DNA of 64,000 bases, taken from the NCBI RefSeq assembly GCF_014884995.1, contig NZ_JABMII010000001.1, positions 173,661-237,660 of the forward strand. Reading direction: 5' to 3'. The notes beneath the pieces are model-generated. The model had not been told where the DNA came from. It did no database searches and saw nothing but the letters and a program-made list of their open reading frames with translations. The translations under genes and the position numbers were made by a program. Origin of the DNA: Spirabiliibacterium pneumoniae (GTDB taxonomy: Bacteria; Pseudomonadota; Gammaproteobacteria; Enterobacterales; Pasteurellaceae). Position 1 is the stretch's first letter; each line of letters starts with the position of its first letter. Of the stretch, positions 25,078 to 32,827 are shown one piece after another.

Positions 25078-25563
25078 CTATTTGAGGATTTTGCGGAAAT
25101 AGGCTTGCACATCATCAAGCAAGTCTTGCTCATCCCTTGGTGTCAAAGTCATAAAGGGGCGGGCTGGAATGGTGCTACCAGGGTGATTGACCGCACTATA
25201 TACGCCACCGCCAAAAGCCAGTGCCTTTTTAAATACAGGTTTAATTTGGTGTGGTGCGGTTTTGCCACCAAAATGATGAATGGCTGCATAAGGCACATTA
25301 GTACCAACAATGGCCTCATTGTTATCCCATGAGGCTTGAATCGAATTGCGCAAATTACCTGTATCAATCAAGGGTTGACCATTAGGGCGAGATTTTACGC
25401 CTAACCATTTTGGGCGACCGCCAGCAATAAAGTTCTTATCAACCGCTTTTTGCATTGTGCCCGCCAGCTTGCGCATTAAGGGAGCGTTGTAATGGGTTTT
25501 CTTTGCCAATTCCTCTAATGCCTTGATAAGCTCGGCTTCGTTGTTGACTTTAATTTCTATCAT
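25078..25563 (-). CDS. Virion morphogenesis protein, Mu gpG-like
   Basis: A 161-residue protein of the phage virion morphogenesis family. It includes KNFIAGGRPKWLGVKSRPNG, LIDTGNLRNSIQASWD, VPYAAIHHFGG and RPFMTLTPRD, all family hallmarks. In Mu, gpG is required for head-tail joining. CAGGAG lies upstream of the ATG at longer-than-usual spacing. The tandem RNA elements lie just upstream, between it and the MuF gene. Confidence 0.88.
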   Translation of the reverse strand: MIEIKVNNEAELIKALEELAKKTHYNAPLMRKLAGTMQKAVDKNFIAGGRPKWLGVKSRPNGQPLIDTGNLRNSIQASWDNNEAIVGTNVPYAAIHHFGGKTAPHQIKPVFKKALAFGGGVYSAVNHPGSTIPARPFMTLTPRDEQDLLDDVQAYFRKILK

Positions 25564-25618
25564 TAAACACGCACTCCTGCTTCTGTTGCAATTTTAAACG
25601 ATTGTGTTACCATCAAAG

Positions 25619-25717
25619 TGCCACTAGAAAAGCGATGAATTCTGCTGATCGCAGCCTACTTGAGGTCGGCTCAAGTGTCTGAGAGCGTGTGGGGCTTCGC
25701 AGTACCCCCTAGTGGCA
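25619..25717 (-). ncRNA. Structured RNA element, copy 1 (unknown family)
   Basis: Ninety-nine nt closed by a 9-bp stem TGCCACTAG/CTAGTGGCA. Inside, in plus-strand order, are GCGAT/ATCGC (25632-25636 with 25648-25652), ACTTGAG/CTCAAGT (25658-25664 with 25670-25676) and GGGG/CCCC (25691-25694 with 25705-25708). It shares the unpaired sequences AGAAAAGCG, CGCAGCCTA and GAGAGCGTGTG with copy 2 while all four stems differ. Strand is set by the late transcript; either is possible. Confidence 0.75.
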
Positions 25718-25722
25718 AACTA

Positions 25723-25837
25723 GACGGTTGTCAGAAAAGCGGTGAATCTCCCTGCCGCAGCCTATCTAAGATGGCTTGTCCTGCTTAGATGTCCGAGAGC
25801 GTGTGTAAGTGACCGGGAGCCTTACCTGATAACCGTC
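25723..25837 (-). ncRNA. Structured RNA element, copy 2 (unknown family)
   Basis: One hundred and fifteen nt closed by GACGGTTGTCAG/CTGATAACCGTC (12 bp, one G-U). The inner stems are GCGGT/GCCGC, ATCTAAG/CTTAGAT (25764-25770 with 25784-25790) and GTAAG/CTTAC (25805-25809 with 25821-25825). It lies 5 nt from copy 1. On the late mRNA its first arm contains the last codons of the MuF-nuclease gene (W-T-V-I-R-stop), so the element overlaps that gene by 16 nt. Confidence 0.75.
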
Positions 25838-27120
25838 CATTTTTTAGCTAATTTATCTATTTCAGCTTGCCCTATTCCTCTCATTGAGGTTAAAAATAAT
25901 TCTTTCTTTTTTGAAACATATTTAATAACCACGATATATTTTCTATTGTCAATTCGCTTAATAAAAATCAAATTATTGTTCTTATCTTTGAATAAATCAT
26001 CGGGTTGATTTATCACGTCAGGCAAAACAGCATATTGTTCTAATGTAAAATTAGGGTCACCTAATCGACTATTAAACTGCTTAATCAAGGTATCATCTGA
26101 CAACCACACCGTACCCTTTTTAATTCCCAATACATTGCGCTTTTCTTGGCTGATAATACCTGCCGCAAACATATATTCTTGCCGTAGATGATTGCGAATG
26201 GCCACCATTTGCTCGGCATTGGCTTTATCCTTGATGCCGAGTTTTGCTTTTTGTTCCACTAATTCTTGCTCAAACTGGGCATAATTTAATTGAAAAGCCT
26301 TGCCCCCCATCTCCCTTTTAGCAAATTGATGTGCCAGTGCTTCAGGGTAGAGGTCTAAATTCGGGCGATAAACCGTGCGACCAATATTGCGATCAAAACC
26401 ACGATCAGCCATCACATAGTGATCATCACTCACCTTAAAGGCGGTGGTTTGCTCGCGGGTGGTCGCATTGACTTGACGTGTGTGCTCTACCAAATCGTCT
26501 TCGCCATTGCGTACAATTAAGTTATCTCGCGCAATATCCCTAGGTGCAAGCGCAATCACCGAGCAACGGCAGTTAAAGCCATTGGGCGGATAAAACGTAT
26601 CCCAAAACGGGTCATCATAGCGATAGACCAGCCCATTCATGGCGCTATGGCTTGGACGGGTGCGGTTATCATTGACGGCGGTATATTGCCAATAAGGTCG
26701 ACTATCAGCATTATCACGCTGTTGTTGATAACGCTGCGCAGAATACGCCGACTGTGTATTGGTGCGATAAATGGTATTGAGTCGCCACGGCGTGCCAAAA
26801 TGCTCACCCGTTTTGGGGTCGGCGAGTTGATAGCCTTTGTCGTAATAGGCCACCCAGCCTTTGCGCTTAAAATGTGCCAACATCTCTTTTTTCCACTGTC
26901 CAAAGGCGATGCCGTTTTCATGCGCATCAATTAAAGACTGATAAATGTCTTTGGTCATCTCAAGGCTGGAAAGGTTGGCAATGCGGGCAGCCTTACCGCG
27001 CACCGAGTTGAGCATCGCCACGTCATCCACATCATTAAGCACAGCATATTTACTGCGCAAAAACTCCAGTGCCTTTTCGGGGCGCAGACCAAAGGCGAAT
27101 TTGACATCAGCGCCGCTCAT
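25822..27120 (-). CDS. MuF head morphogenesis protein with C-terminal nuclease-like domain
   Basis: About 432 residues from ATG 27120. The MuF domain is clear in the first half: NTIYRTNTQSAYSAQRYQQ, WQYTAVNDNRTRPSHSAMNG, FWDTFYPPNGFNCRCSV. The last roughly 100 residues start KGTVWLSDDTLIKQFNSRLG and run through NNLIFIKRIDNRKYIVVIKY to a Leu/Ser-rich end. This resembles the phage-Barnase-EndoU-ColicinE5/D-RelE (PBECR) nuclease-like domains fused to MuF proteins. The segment coding for it (25822-26120) is visibly AT-richer than the MuF part. The protein goes into the head and could be injected. It overlaps the portal gene by 14 nt. Confidence 0.82.
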   Translation of the reverse strand: MSGADVKFAFGLRPEKALEFLRSKYAVLNDVDDVAMLNSVRGKAARIANLSSLEMTKDIYQSLIDAHENGIAFGQWKKEMLAHFKRKGWVAYYDKGYQLADPKTGEHFGTPWRLNTIYRTNTQSAYSAQRYQQQRDNADSRPYWQYTAVNDNRTRPSHSAMNGLVYRYDDPFWDTFYPPNGFNCRCSVIALAPRDIARDNLIVRNGEDDLVEHTRQVNATTREQTTAFKVSDDHYVMADRGFDRNIGRTVYRPNLDLYPEALAHQFAKREMGGKAFQLNYAQFEQELVEQKAKLGIKDKANAEQMVAIRNHLRQEYMFAAGIISQEKRNVLGIKKGTVWLSDDTLIKQFNSRLGDPNFTLEQYAVLPDVINQPDDLFKDKNNNLIFIKRIDNRKYIVVIKYVSKKKELFLTSMRGIGQAEIDKLAKKWTVIR

Positions 27121-28744
27121 TGACAGCCCCCAACAACTCAGAGACAAACAACGCTTGCGTTAAATAGCGTTCATGTTCGCGCGTGTCTAATTGCGGGTAG
27201 CGTTCACTCAACGCGGCAAACGCCTCCTCATAACTACCACAACGTGCCAAAAGCCCGACCGCACTTTTGACCATTGGGTTGAATTGGGCATTGAAATCAA
27301 TATCACCCAACGCAGTGTCCACCGCACGGTCGAGTTCGCCTTGCGTGCCGTTTGCCTTGGGCAAAGTTTCACCAGCTGCCACACCACGACACGCGGCACA
27401 CTGGCAACCGTGTTGCGCGGAAAGTGCGGTTTGCTCGTGTTCACCCTCGCTTTTAAAGCCCATTTGAAGCGGTTTTAAAAGCGCTTCACCATCCGACGCA
27501 TCAGGGATGCCCAACTTCTCACGCGCCCAATTTTCAGGGATTTGCACGCCAATATTCACCAGCTTTGGTAAGCTCTCGGCAAATTGGCTTAAGTCCTCAC
27601 GCTCTTTGGTGTCAAACTCAAAGTACGGGATATGTGCGGGGTCAATATTCGGATCAACGTTGACCTGCAAATAGGGCAGAATAATTTGTTGCGTAATGGT
27701 TTGTGAAAGCTGCTTGGCGTCGCTCACTAGCAAATCACGCCGCACTTCATTATGCACCCTTCCTAGTGCATTGGTGGAGCTTTTACCGTCCGCACCCGAG
27801 GTTAAGGTTTGCCCCAAAATCAAGCGTGCAATAGCTTTTTCACACCAATCCACCATCTGCAAAAACGGGTTGCTGGCGTTACTCATGCTGCTTGCAATGT
27901 TGTGCAATTCCACCTGCATGCTTTCAGGCATAATCCCAGCGGCATTGTGGCCAATTTCCGCCAAAGCGCGCAACAGCGTGCGTTTCTCATCAGGGGTGGC
28001 ACCTGCACCGTATTTACCAATGCGAATTGGCATGCCGTAGAGCTCTAAAAACTCGGCAAAGTCATGCACCGAATAGTGCTTGAACATATAGAGCCAAGCC
28101 AACGTACGGTAAAGTCCACCACGTGCAGCTTGTGTTGAGCGGGACTTGTGATAATGCACCACCCAGCTTAATGGGCGTAGTGGCTCGCCGTCTTGATTAT
28201 CTGGCGTTTTCAATCGCAAGTTGTCGTCTTTATCCCATCTAAACCACGACTGTGGCCGATGAATAAAGCGCGCAGGCAACCATTTATTTTGCTTGTATTG
28301 CCACTCAATCTCCAGTGCAGAAAAGCCATGACCCACCGCATCCATACAATCCACCAGCATATCTTCCAGCCCCGTGAGCTGATAGAAATACTGTTCAATC
28401 TCTTCACGCAGGGCTTCATCTTTTTCACTGGCATTGAGTGGTGGGGAAATTAACCAATCCAACGTTAAAATAGCGCGCTTACGGGTTTGGATATTGGCGG
28501 CAATACCCGCATCACGCTCTTCAATATCTAAAAATAAGTCATGCTGCGCACGGATATCACCGTTTTCAGCCTCTTCTAGCAGCGATTTTAGCTTAGACGG
28601 TGTGATGTTTTGACTCGGGTGCTCAGACAAAATGCGCCCCGCTTGCGTGACCATCGCCTCTTGCGTTTGCAAGGTTTCATTGACCGCACTTTTATTGACT
28701 ACCACACTTTTCTTTGTGTTATTGCGTTTATGTTTCTTCGCCAT
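27107..28744 (-). CDS. Portal protein, Mu gp29-like (DUF935)
   Basis: A 545-residue portal from ATG 28744 (MAKKHKRNNTKKSVVVNKSA), preceded by GGAGTC. DUF935 features are LDWLISPPLNASEKDEALRE, DAVGHGFSALEIEWQYKQ, FAEFLELYGMPIRIGKYG and KAIARLILGQTLTSGADGKS. It forms the DNA entry ring at the head vertex. Its start overlaps the terminase stop by one base. Confidence 0.93.
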   Translation of the reverse strand: MAKKHKRNNTKKSVVVNKSAVNETLQTQEAMVTQAGRILSEHPSQNITPSKLKSLLEEAENGDIRAQHDLFLDIEERDAGIAANIQTRKRAILTLDWLISPPLNASEKDEALREEIEQYFYQLTGLEDMLVDCMDAVGHGFSALEIEWQYKQNKWLPARFIHRPQSWFRWDKDDNLRLKTPDNQDGEPLRPLSWVVHYHKSRSTQAARGGLYRTLAWLYMFKHYSVHDFAEFLELYGMPIRIGKYGAGATPDEKRTLLRALAEIGHNAAGIMPESMQVELHNIASSMSNASNPFLQMVDWCEKAIARLILGQTLTSGADGKSSTNALGRVHNEVRRDLLVSDAKQLSQTITQQIILPYLQVNVDPNIDPAHIPYFEFDTKEREDLSQFAESLPKLVNIGVQIPENWAREKLGIPDASDGEALLKPLQMGFKSEGEHEQTALSAQHGCQCAACRGVAAGETLPKANGTQGELDRAVDTALGDIDFNAQFNPMVKSAVGLLARCGSYEEAFAALSERYPQLDTREHERYLTQALFVSELLGAVNERR

Positions 28745-30375
28745 TATCGACTCCAAATACTGTATAAATCATCGTCTTCATCGTGCTTTTCCAGCTCATC
28801 AACACTCATCCATTCAATTTGCCCCACGCCGCTGACGGCATTACGCCACAACATCTCTAGCGCATCAGGCCCATCATCATGATCCGCTTTTGGGAAGTGG
28901 CGCAACTGTTCAATTAAGGTCGCTTGGCTGGCATGGAGTAGAATGAGGCCGTTGGCAATGTGTGGCTGCAGGCTTTCAATGCGCAGCATTTTGTCTGTGT
29001 TGGGTTTCACGGCACTTGCGGGCACAGGCACGCCACGCTGGGCAGAACGCTTGACCAACTCATCTTTAAAAAACTCTTGAAATTGCACCGTTTCCACAAA
29101 CCAACGGGTACAGTGATATTGCTGCTGCAAGCGAATGACATCTTCAATCATCAAATCAGGCAGTCGCTTTTTCACCTGGGCTTCAACCACGTACAACTTA
29201 CCCGTCGCGCGATGATAGCCACCAACTAAAATCGCACTCGGGTCACGGCTTGCACCTGCTTTGCCCATTGATGGGTCAAGTGAGCCAAAATACACTAGTT
29301 CGTCGGGCAGCTGCGTCCAATATTGAATTGCGGAGGCAAACACCGCCTCATCGCTTGAAATAGGGTCATTTTGGTATTCACTGTCAAAGGTGCTATGACC
29401 ATCACGGGCGCGTATTTTCATCAACGTCAACAGTGGGCGAGCCGCCCATGACACCACCGCGCCTTTGTCCATCTCTGCTTGATTGGCGGCATAAAACGCA
29501 TCCGCCACCGCCTCACCCTCATTGAGATAAAAACCCTCCCATTTATCCCACAACGTCATATTGTCAGGTAGTTTTTTGAGGGCTTTAAATTTTGCACTAT
29601 GCCACGCCTTGGACTGCAAAGTGCGGTTTAACACACTGTCGTAGTGCAAAATGGTTCCGATATAGACAATATCCAATTTACCGTCGGCACTACCCAGTGG
29701 TAATACGGTTTTTTTCAGCCAGCTGTGCAACTTGTCGCGTTGCTCTGGGCTGCGCACTTGCTCGTCATTTTCAATATCATCAAGCACGACCAAATCAGGG
29801 CGATAGGCACCATGGCGCAAGCCCCGCAATTTTTTGCCCGAGCCTGCCACCTGCACTTTTTGATTTTGGGCGGTAATGATGGTTGAGGCCTGCCATACGC
29901 GCCCTTGTCCCGAACAATCAGGGAAGTCAATGCGCAAGCGTTGATTAAATTCCAGCTCCGCTTTAATCGCCTCCAACATCGGGTAAGCCTGATCAATACT
30001 GTCCATCACAATGAGGCAGTAATTTTTCTTGCCCGTGACAAGGCAATAGAGCGTAAAAAGCTGTGACACAATCGTGGATTTCGCCTCCCCCCGCGGTGCC
30101 GCTATGGCTTCCAAGCAGCCTTTAGTGGCACGCAGTACTTCAGGCAAGCGAGCGAAAAGGTAGTGGTGCAATTCGGACTTTTCACTTGAGCGGGTGTAGT
30201 GCGGAAAGTAGTGCGTAACAAAATACGCAAAGCCATCGGCTTCATCTAGCACACACTCACGGCGTGCGCTCACAGCCTTAGGGCTATCGTCCCAACCATC
30301 ATAAGCGGCATCAATTTTTTGTTGCAGGCTTTCTCGATACGCACGCAGCTCTTGTAAAAAATCTTTATACTTCAT
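28744..30375 (-). CDS. Terminase large subunit, Mu gp28-like
   Basis: A 543-residue packaging motor. The ATPase part has a Walker A-like APRGEAKST (about residue 93) and Walker B LVVLDDIEND. The C-terminal nuclease part has the acidic clusters GSLDPSMGKAG and DDGPDALEML. It packages phage DNA by headful with attached host DNA. It lies 7 nt after a tiny membrane-protein gene. Confidence 0.93.
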   Translation of the reverse strand: MKYKDFLQELRAYRESLQQKIDAAYDGWDDSPKAVSARRECVLDEADGFAYFVTHYFPHYTRSSEKSELHHYLFARLPEVLRATKGCLEAIAAPRGEAKSTIVSQLFTLYCLVTGKKNYCLIVMDSIDQAYPMLEAIKAELEFNQRLRIDFPDCSGQGRVWQASTIITAQNQKVQVAGSGKKLRGLRHGAYRPDLVVLDDIENDEQVRSPEQRDKLHSWLKKTVLPLGSADGKLDIVYIGTILHYDSVLNRTLQSKAWHSAKFKALKKLPDNMTLWDKWEGFYLNEGEAVADAFYAANQAEMDKGAVVSWAARPLLTLMKIRARDGHSTFDSEYQNDPISSDEAVFASAIQYWTQLPDELVYFGSLDPSMGKAGASRDPSAILVGGYHRATGKLYVVEAQVKKRLPDLMIEDVIRLQQQYHCTRWFVETVQFQEFFKDELVKRSAQRGVPVPASAVKPNTDKMLRIESLQPHIANGLILLHASQATLIEQLRHFPKADHDDGPDALEMLWRNAVSGVGQIEWMSVDELEKHDEDDDLYSIWSR

Positions 30376-30382
30376 GACATCC

Positions 30383-30484
30383 TCAATCCATCAGCAGCAA
30401 TAACAAAATCCACCAGCCCCATTGACCACCATCGCGAGCCGACAAGCAGGCGGCAATCACCACAAGAAACTGACACAGGCTCAT
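30383..30484 (-). CDS. Tiny membrane protein between terminase subunits
   Basis: Thirty-three residues starting MSLCQFLVVIAACLSARDGG and ending in WWILLLLLMD: two hydrophobic stretches flanking a short polar turn. The ATG overlaps the stop of the small terminase gene (ATGA), suggesting coupled translation. No function can be assigned; a small holin-like or inner-membrane peptide is possible. Confidence 0.5.
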   Translation of the reverse strand: MSLCQFLVVIAACLSARDGGQWGWWILLLLLMD

Positions 30485-30981
30485 TGCTTAAATTCCTTAT
30501 TCAAGGTTTGCCCAAAGCCATCGAGCAAGTCTAAAAAGTCGCTGAGTAAGTGTGGTTTTTTGGATTGGATATAGTGCCCAAATAACTCAATGGTTTTCAT
30601 CGCTGTCGCCAGCTCCGACACTTCGGGCAGAATGCGCTTACTGGCAGCCGTCATCTTGGTAAAACTGTCACCCAGCCCACTTAAGAGTTCAGCTTTTTCA
30701 CTCGGTGACATCTCGGCATTTTCAACTTCATCCATCACCTTGGTGAAGTGCAAAATAAAGCGAGTCAGCAACCCACGCGAGACCTCTTCGGCTTGCCCAC
30801 CTGCCATCGTGGCCGCCTCGCGCACCATATCCCAGTCATCACCTGCATTCTGCGCTTGTTTTTTCCAACGCCGCGCTGTACCAAAGGACACACCTGCCTT
30901 TTCCGCCGATTGTTCAAGCGTGAGCATCTCAAACACATAGTAGCGGCGAACATGCGCCTTCGTTTTCGCATCGTGTGCCAT
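30481..30981 (-). CDS. Small terminase-type protein, Mu gp27-like (DUF1804)
   Basis: A 166-residue DUF1804 protein with an N-terminal helix-turn-helix (TLEQSAEKAGVSFGTARRWK) and a helical C-terminal half. It lies directly before the large terminase and is thought to recognise phage DNA for packaging. Confidence 0.88.
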   Translation of the reverse strand: MAHDAKTKAHVRRYYVFEMLTLEQSAEKAGVSFGTARRWKKQAQNAGDDWDMVREAATMAGGQAEEVSRGLLTRFILHFTKVMDEVENAEMSPSEKAELLSGLGDSFTKMTAASKRILPEVSELATAMKTIELFGHYIQSKKPHLLSDFLDLLDGFGQTLNKEFKQ

Positions 30982-31242
30982 TTAACCTCCAAACTTGGCT
31001 TTGATAATTTCAAAACCAACTGTGGTAACTAAGCCGCCTAAGCCCCCCACAGCAAAGGCTTTCAAGCCCAAGCGGTGCATGCGGTGCTCCAGCGCCGATA
31101 AACGACTGTCGATGTTGTCCACTTGCTTGCAAACATCATCTAACTTGCGATCAGCTGATTTCGCGAGCATTAAAATTTCCAGCAATGTATCGGCGGTGTT
31201 TTGAGTTTGTGTTTGCTTCTTATGTAATCGTGCGGATGTCAT
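30982..31242 (-). CDS. Coiled-coil protein with C-terminal hydrophobic segment
   Basis: Eighty-six residues: a charged coiled coil (SADRKLDDVCKQVDNIDSRL) followed by a Gly-rich hydrophobic end (LKAFAVGGLGGLVTTVGFEI). It corresponds by position to Mu gp26. It might be membrane-associated. It overlaps the preceding gene by 4 nt and abuts the small terminase gene. Confidence 0.65.
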   Translation of the reverse strand: MTSARLHKKQTQTQNTADTLLEILMLAKSADRKLDDVCKQVDNIDSRLSALEHRMHRLGLKAFAVGGLGGLVTTVGFEIIKAKFGG

Positions 31243-31493
31243 TTGTCTGCCTTGTTGTCCAATTTTTGATTAATACTTTTCAACTCATTGCGGATTTCCA
31301 GCAACACGGTGTCAAAATGCCCTTGATTGACTTGGGCCAGCTCTTTGGTTTGGTATTTATCACGCACCTCTTTTATCTCGATTTTAAAGTCGTGCAACTC
31401 GTCTTTCACCGACTTCAACCAAAAGCCGACAAAGGTGACTGCAATACTGACCACGCCATTGAAAACCCACTCGCCACTAATTTGAAATTCCAT
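31239..31493 (-). CDS. Membrane coiled-coil protein, Mu gp25-like (DUF2730)
   Basis: Eighty-four residues from ATG 31493 (MEFQISGEWVFNGVVSIAVT), preceded by GAGGTGGAG. One membrane helix (about residues 10-27) is followed by a long coiled coil (KSVKDELHDFKIEIKEVRDK). This matches the DUF2730 pattern and position. An ATG eight codons upstream is an alternative that overlaps Rz1 further. Role unknown. Confidence 0.75.
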   Translation of the reverse strand: MEFQISGEWVFNGVVSIAVTFVGFWLKSVKDELHDFKIEIKEVRDKYQTKELAQVNQGHFDTVLLEIRNELKSINQKLDNKADK

Positions 31494-31707
31494 CTCCACC
31501 TCGACAAATGCGTTCATAGGTTTGGTTATGGCTGAGCACCTGTCGCTTCGTTTCCAACGTGTCTGTACGATGCGGATAAATCAATCCAAAGGCAGCACAA
31601 CCACTAGGGCGCATCTCTAAAGTAGCCTTTTGACTGCAAGCTGTCATCAACCCCATTGCCGCTAAGGCGACGGCTAGCGGCGTCAATTTGTTTACGTTGT
31701 TCAGCAT
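31477..31707 (-). CDS. Rz1-like outer-membrane spanin lipoprotein
   Basis: Seventy-six residues with a signal peptide ending in the lipobox LMTAC (MLNNVNKLTPLAVALAAMGL before it). It starts inside the Rz-like gene in another frame, the classical embedded arrangement of Rz/Rz1. It would be an outer-membrane lipoprotein that pairs with Rz to fuse the membranes at lysis. Confidence 0.82.
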   Translation of the reverse strand: MLNNVNKLTPLAVALAAMGLMTACSQKATLEMRPSGCAAFGLIYPHRTDTLETKRQVLSHNQTYERICRGGDGISN

Positions 31708-31861
31708 TGTTTAACTCCTTGGCAATAACGGCCTTCTCCGACCGCACTTTTTCAATTTCTTGGCGTTGTTGAGCAATTTTTTTAGCCTGTGCTCGGGCAT
31801 GGAGATACCCCACAACAAACGTCACGCCAAATGCACCCAATGCGTATAATGACCACATCAT
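31604..31861 (-). CDS. Rz-like inner-membrane spanin (DUF2681-type)
   Basis: Eighty-five residues: an N-terminal membrane helix (MWSLYALGAFGVTFVVGYLH) then a coiled-coil periplasmic part (RAQAKKIAQQRQEIEKVRSE). Overlap with the lipoprotein gene in another frame and position after the holin-like gene support the spanin call. The ATG overlaps the upstream stop. Confidence 0.8.
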   Translation of the reverse strand: MMWSLYALGAFGVTFVVGYLHARAQAKKIAQQRQEIEKVRSEKAVIAKELNNAEQRKQIDAASRRLSGNGVDDSLQSKGYFRDAP

Positions 31862-32097
31862 TCAGCGTCTCCTTGTTTGGTGGTGCGTTCTTTCAACATC
31901 GTCACCACCCCCTTGGAGGCAGGCGAGCCAAACACGCACACAGCGGCGTAGTACCAAAACCAGTCAGACACATAGCTTTTATCCGCCCACACGCCATAGA
32001 GAAATGCTGCTGTTAACACAATCCAGCTAAACACTTGGATAAAGCCCGTGGTGCTGGTGCGCCCATCGGCGTTGGTAATGAGTTGCGTTAATTTCAT
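31858..32097 (-). CDS. Holin-like two-helix membrane protein
   Basis: Seventy-nine residues starting MKLTQLITNADGRTSTTGFI, with two membrane helices (about 20-37 and 47-63) separated by WADKSYVSDWF and a charged tail KERTTKQGDAE. Small size, two helices and its position between endolysin and spanins make a holin likely. The start overlaps the stop of the 52-residue gene (TGATG). Confidence 0.7.
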   Translation of the reverse strand: MKLTQLITNADGRTSTTGFIQVFSWIVLTAAFLYGVWADKSYVSDWFWYYAAVCVFGSPASKGVVTMLKERTTKQGDAE

Positions 32098-32255
32098 CAC
32101 ACACCCCGAGCACCGAGAGAAAGATAAAGTGCGGTTGCTGCCGTTGGTTTACCTTTGACGCGGTAGCTCCACGCATTTTTGCTATATCGACGTGGGCGTG
32201 ATTTCCCTTTGGTAGCAGATAAACGAGTAAAGAGTGATTTAAAGCGGTTTAACAT
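32097..32255 (-). CDS. Small basic prophage protein, unknown function
   Basis: Fifty-two residues starting MLNRFKSLFTRLSATKGKSR and continuing PRRYSKNAWSYRVKGKPTAA; strongly basic N-terminal half, hydrophobic C-terminus. It fits tightly between endolysin (2 nt gap) and holin-like gene (overlap). No family recognised. A lysis regulator or antiholin is a guess from position only. Confidence 0.6.
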   Translation of the reverse strand: MLNRFKSLFTRLSATKGKSRPRRYSKNAWSYRVKGKPTAATALYLSLGARGV

Positions 32256-32257
32256 GT

Positions 32258-32743
32258 TCATTCGGCGTACTCCATAATGGTGTGATTAACATGAGGAATA
32301 AATCCATCCTCCACCCAGTTTTTGACGTCAAAGCCTGGGCAGATTTTGGGTGAAAATTCACGATGACCGTGCAAGGTCGCGTTCGGGTAGGTATGTTTGA
32401 GCTTATCAACCAATTGCTTCAATGCGGCCCATTGTTTTGCAGTAAAACGGTCTGTGCCAACGAGGCAGATGCCAACCGAACCTGTGTTTTGTCCCTTGCA
32501 GTGTGCGCCACGTTCACCCACCGCACGGCCTGTTTCCAGTGTGCCGTCGGTATCAATCACAAAGTGATAGCCAATGTATTTCAGCGCGCGATTAAAGCGA
32601 ATTACGTCATTAGTATTGCGATGAAACAGCCGCTTTTCATGCCATCCGTCGATGATTTGCGCCGCGGTTTTGCCACCACGGGCAAGCCGCACGCCATTGG
32701 CTGTGGCAGCGCAGTGAATGATAATCTTGTTGATTTGTGCCAT
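32258..32743 (-). CDS. Endolysin: N-acetylmuramoyl-L-alanine amidase (T7 lysozyme-like)
   Basis: A 161-residue amidase_2/PGRP-fold enzyme that cuts the bond between muramic acid and the peptide. Zinc ligands are visible in IIIHCAAT (His), LHGHREFSPKICPGFD (His, Cys) and the catalytic Tyr/Lys region GYHFVIDTDG. There is no signal sequence, so a holin must release it. It is the first gene after the lysis late promoter. Confidence 0.92.
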   Translation of the reverse strand: MAQINKIIIHCAATANGVRLARGGKTAAQIIDGWHEKRLFHRNTNDVIRFNRALKYIGYHFVIDTDGTLETGRAVGERGAHCKGQNTGSVGICLVGTDRFTAKQWAALKQLVDKLKHTYPNATLHGHREFSPKICPGFDVKNWVEDGFIPHVNHTIMEYAE

Positions 32744-32750
32744 AACATAA

Positions 32751-32772
32751 CCCTACTTCTTGATAAGTAGGG
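32751..32772 (-). promoter_or_regulatory. Leader hairpin upstream of the endolysin gene
   Basis: CCCTACTT and AAGTAGGG pair around CTTGAT, 8 nt before the endolysin ATG, i.e. in the 5' leader just downstream of the late promoter. It could act as an attenuator or limit ribosome access. Confidence 0.6.
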
Positions 32773-32774
32773 TC

Positions 32775-32823
32775 ATTATGGCGTTGAGAGAATAATGAAA
32801 AGAGAGGAAGGGCTTCAGCACTC
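32775..32823 (-). promoter_or_regulatory. Late promoter of the lysis/terminase module
   Basis: Reverse strand: GAGTGCTGAAGCCCTTCC, with -10 CATAAT (32780-32775) beginning 43 nt after its first base. The dyad TGAAGCCCTTCC is at 32806-32817. It lies immediately downstream of the mor gene and upstream of the endolysin gene, as Plys in Mu. Confidence 0.75.
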
Positions 32824-32827
32824 TCTA

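Noticed and set aside
25619..25837. CRISPR array or hammerhead-type ribozyme
   Set aside because: Only two long units with differing stems, no short identical repeats with spacers, and no CUGANGA/GAAA hammerhead core on either strand.
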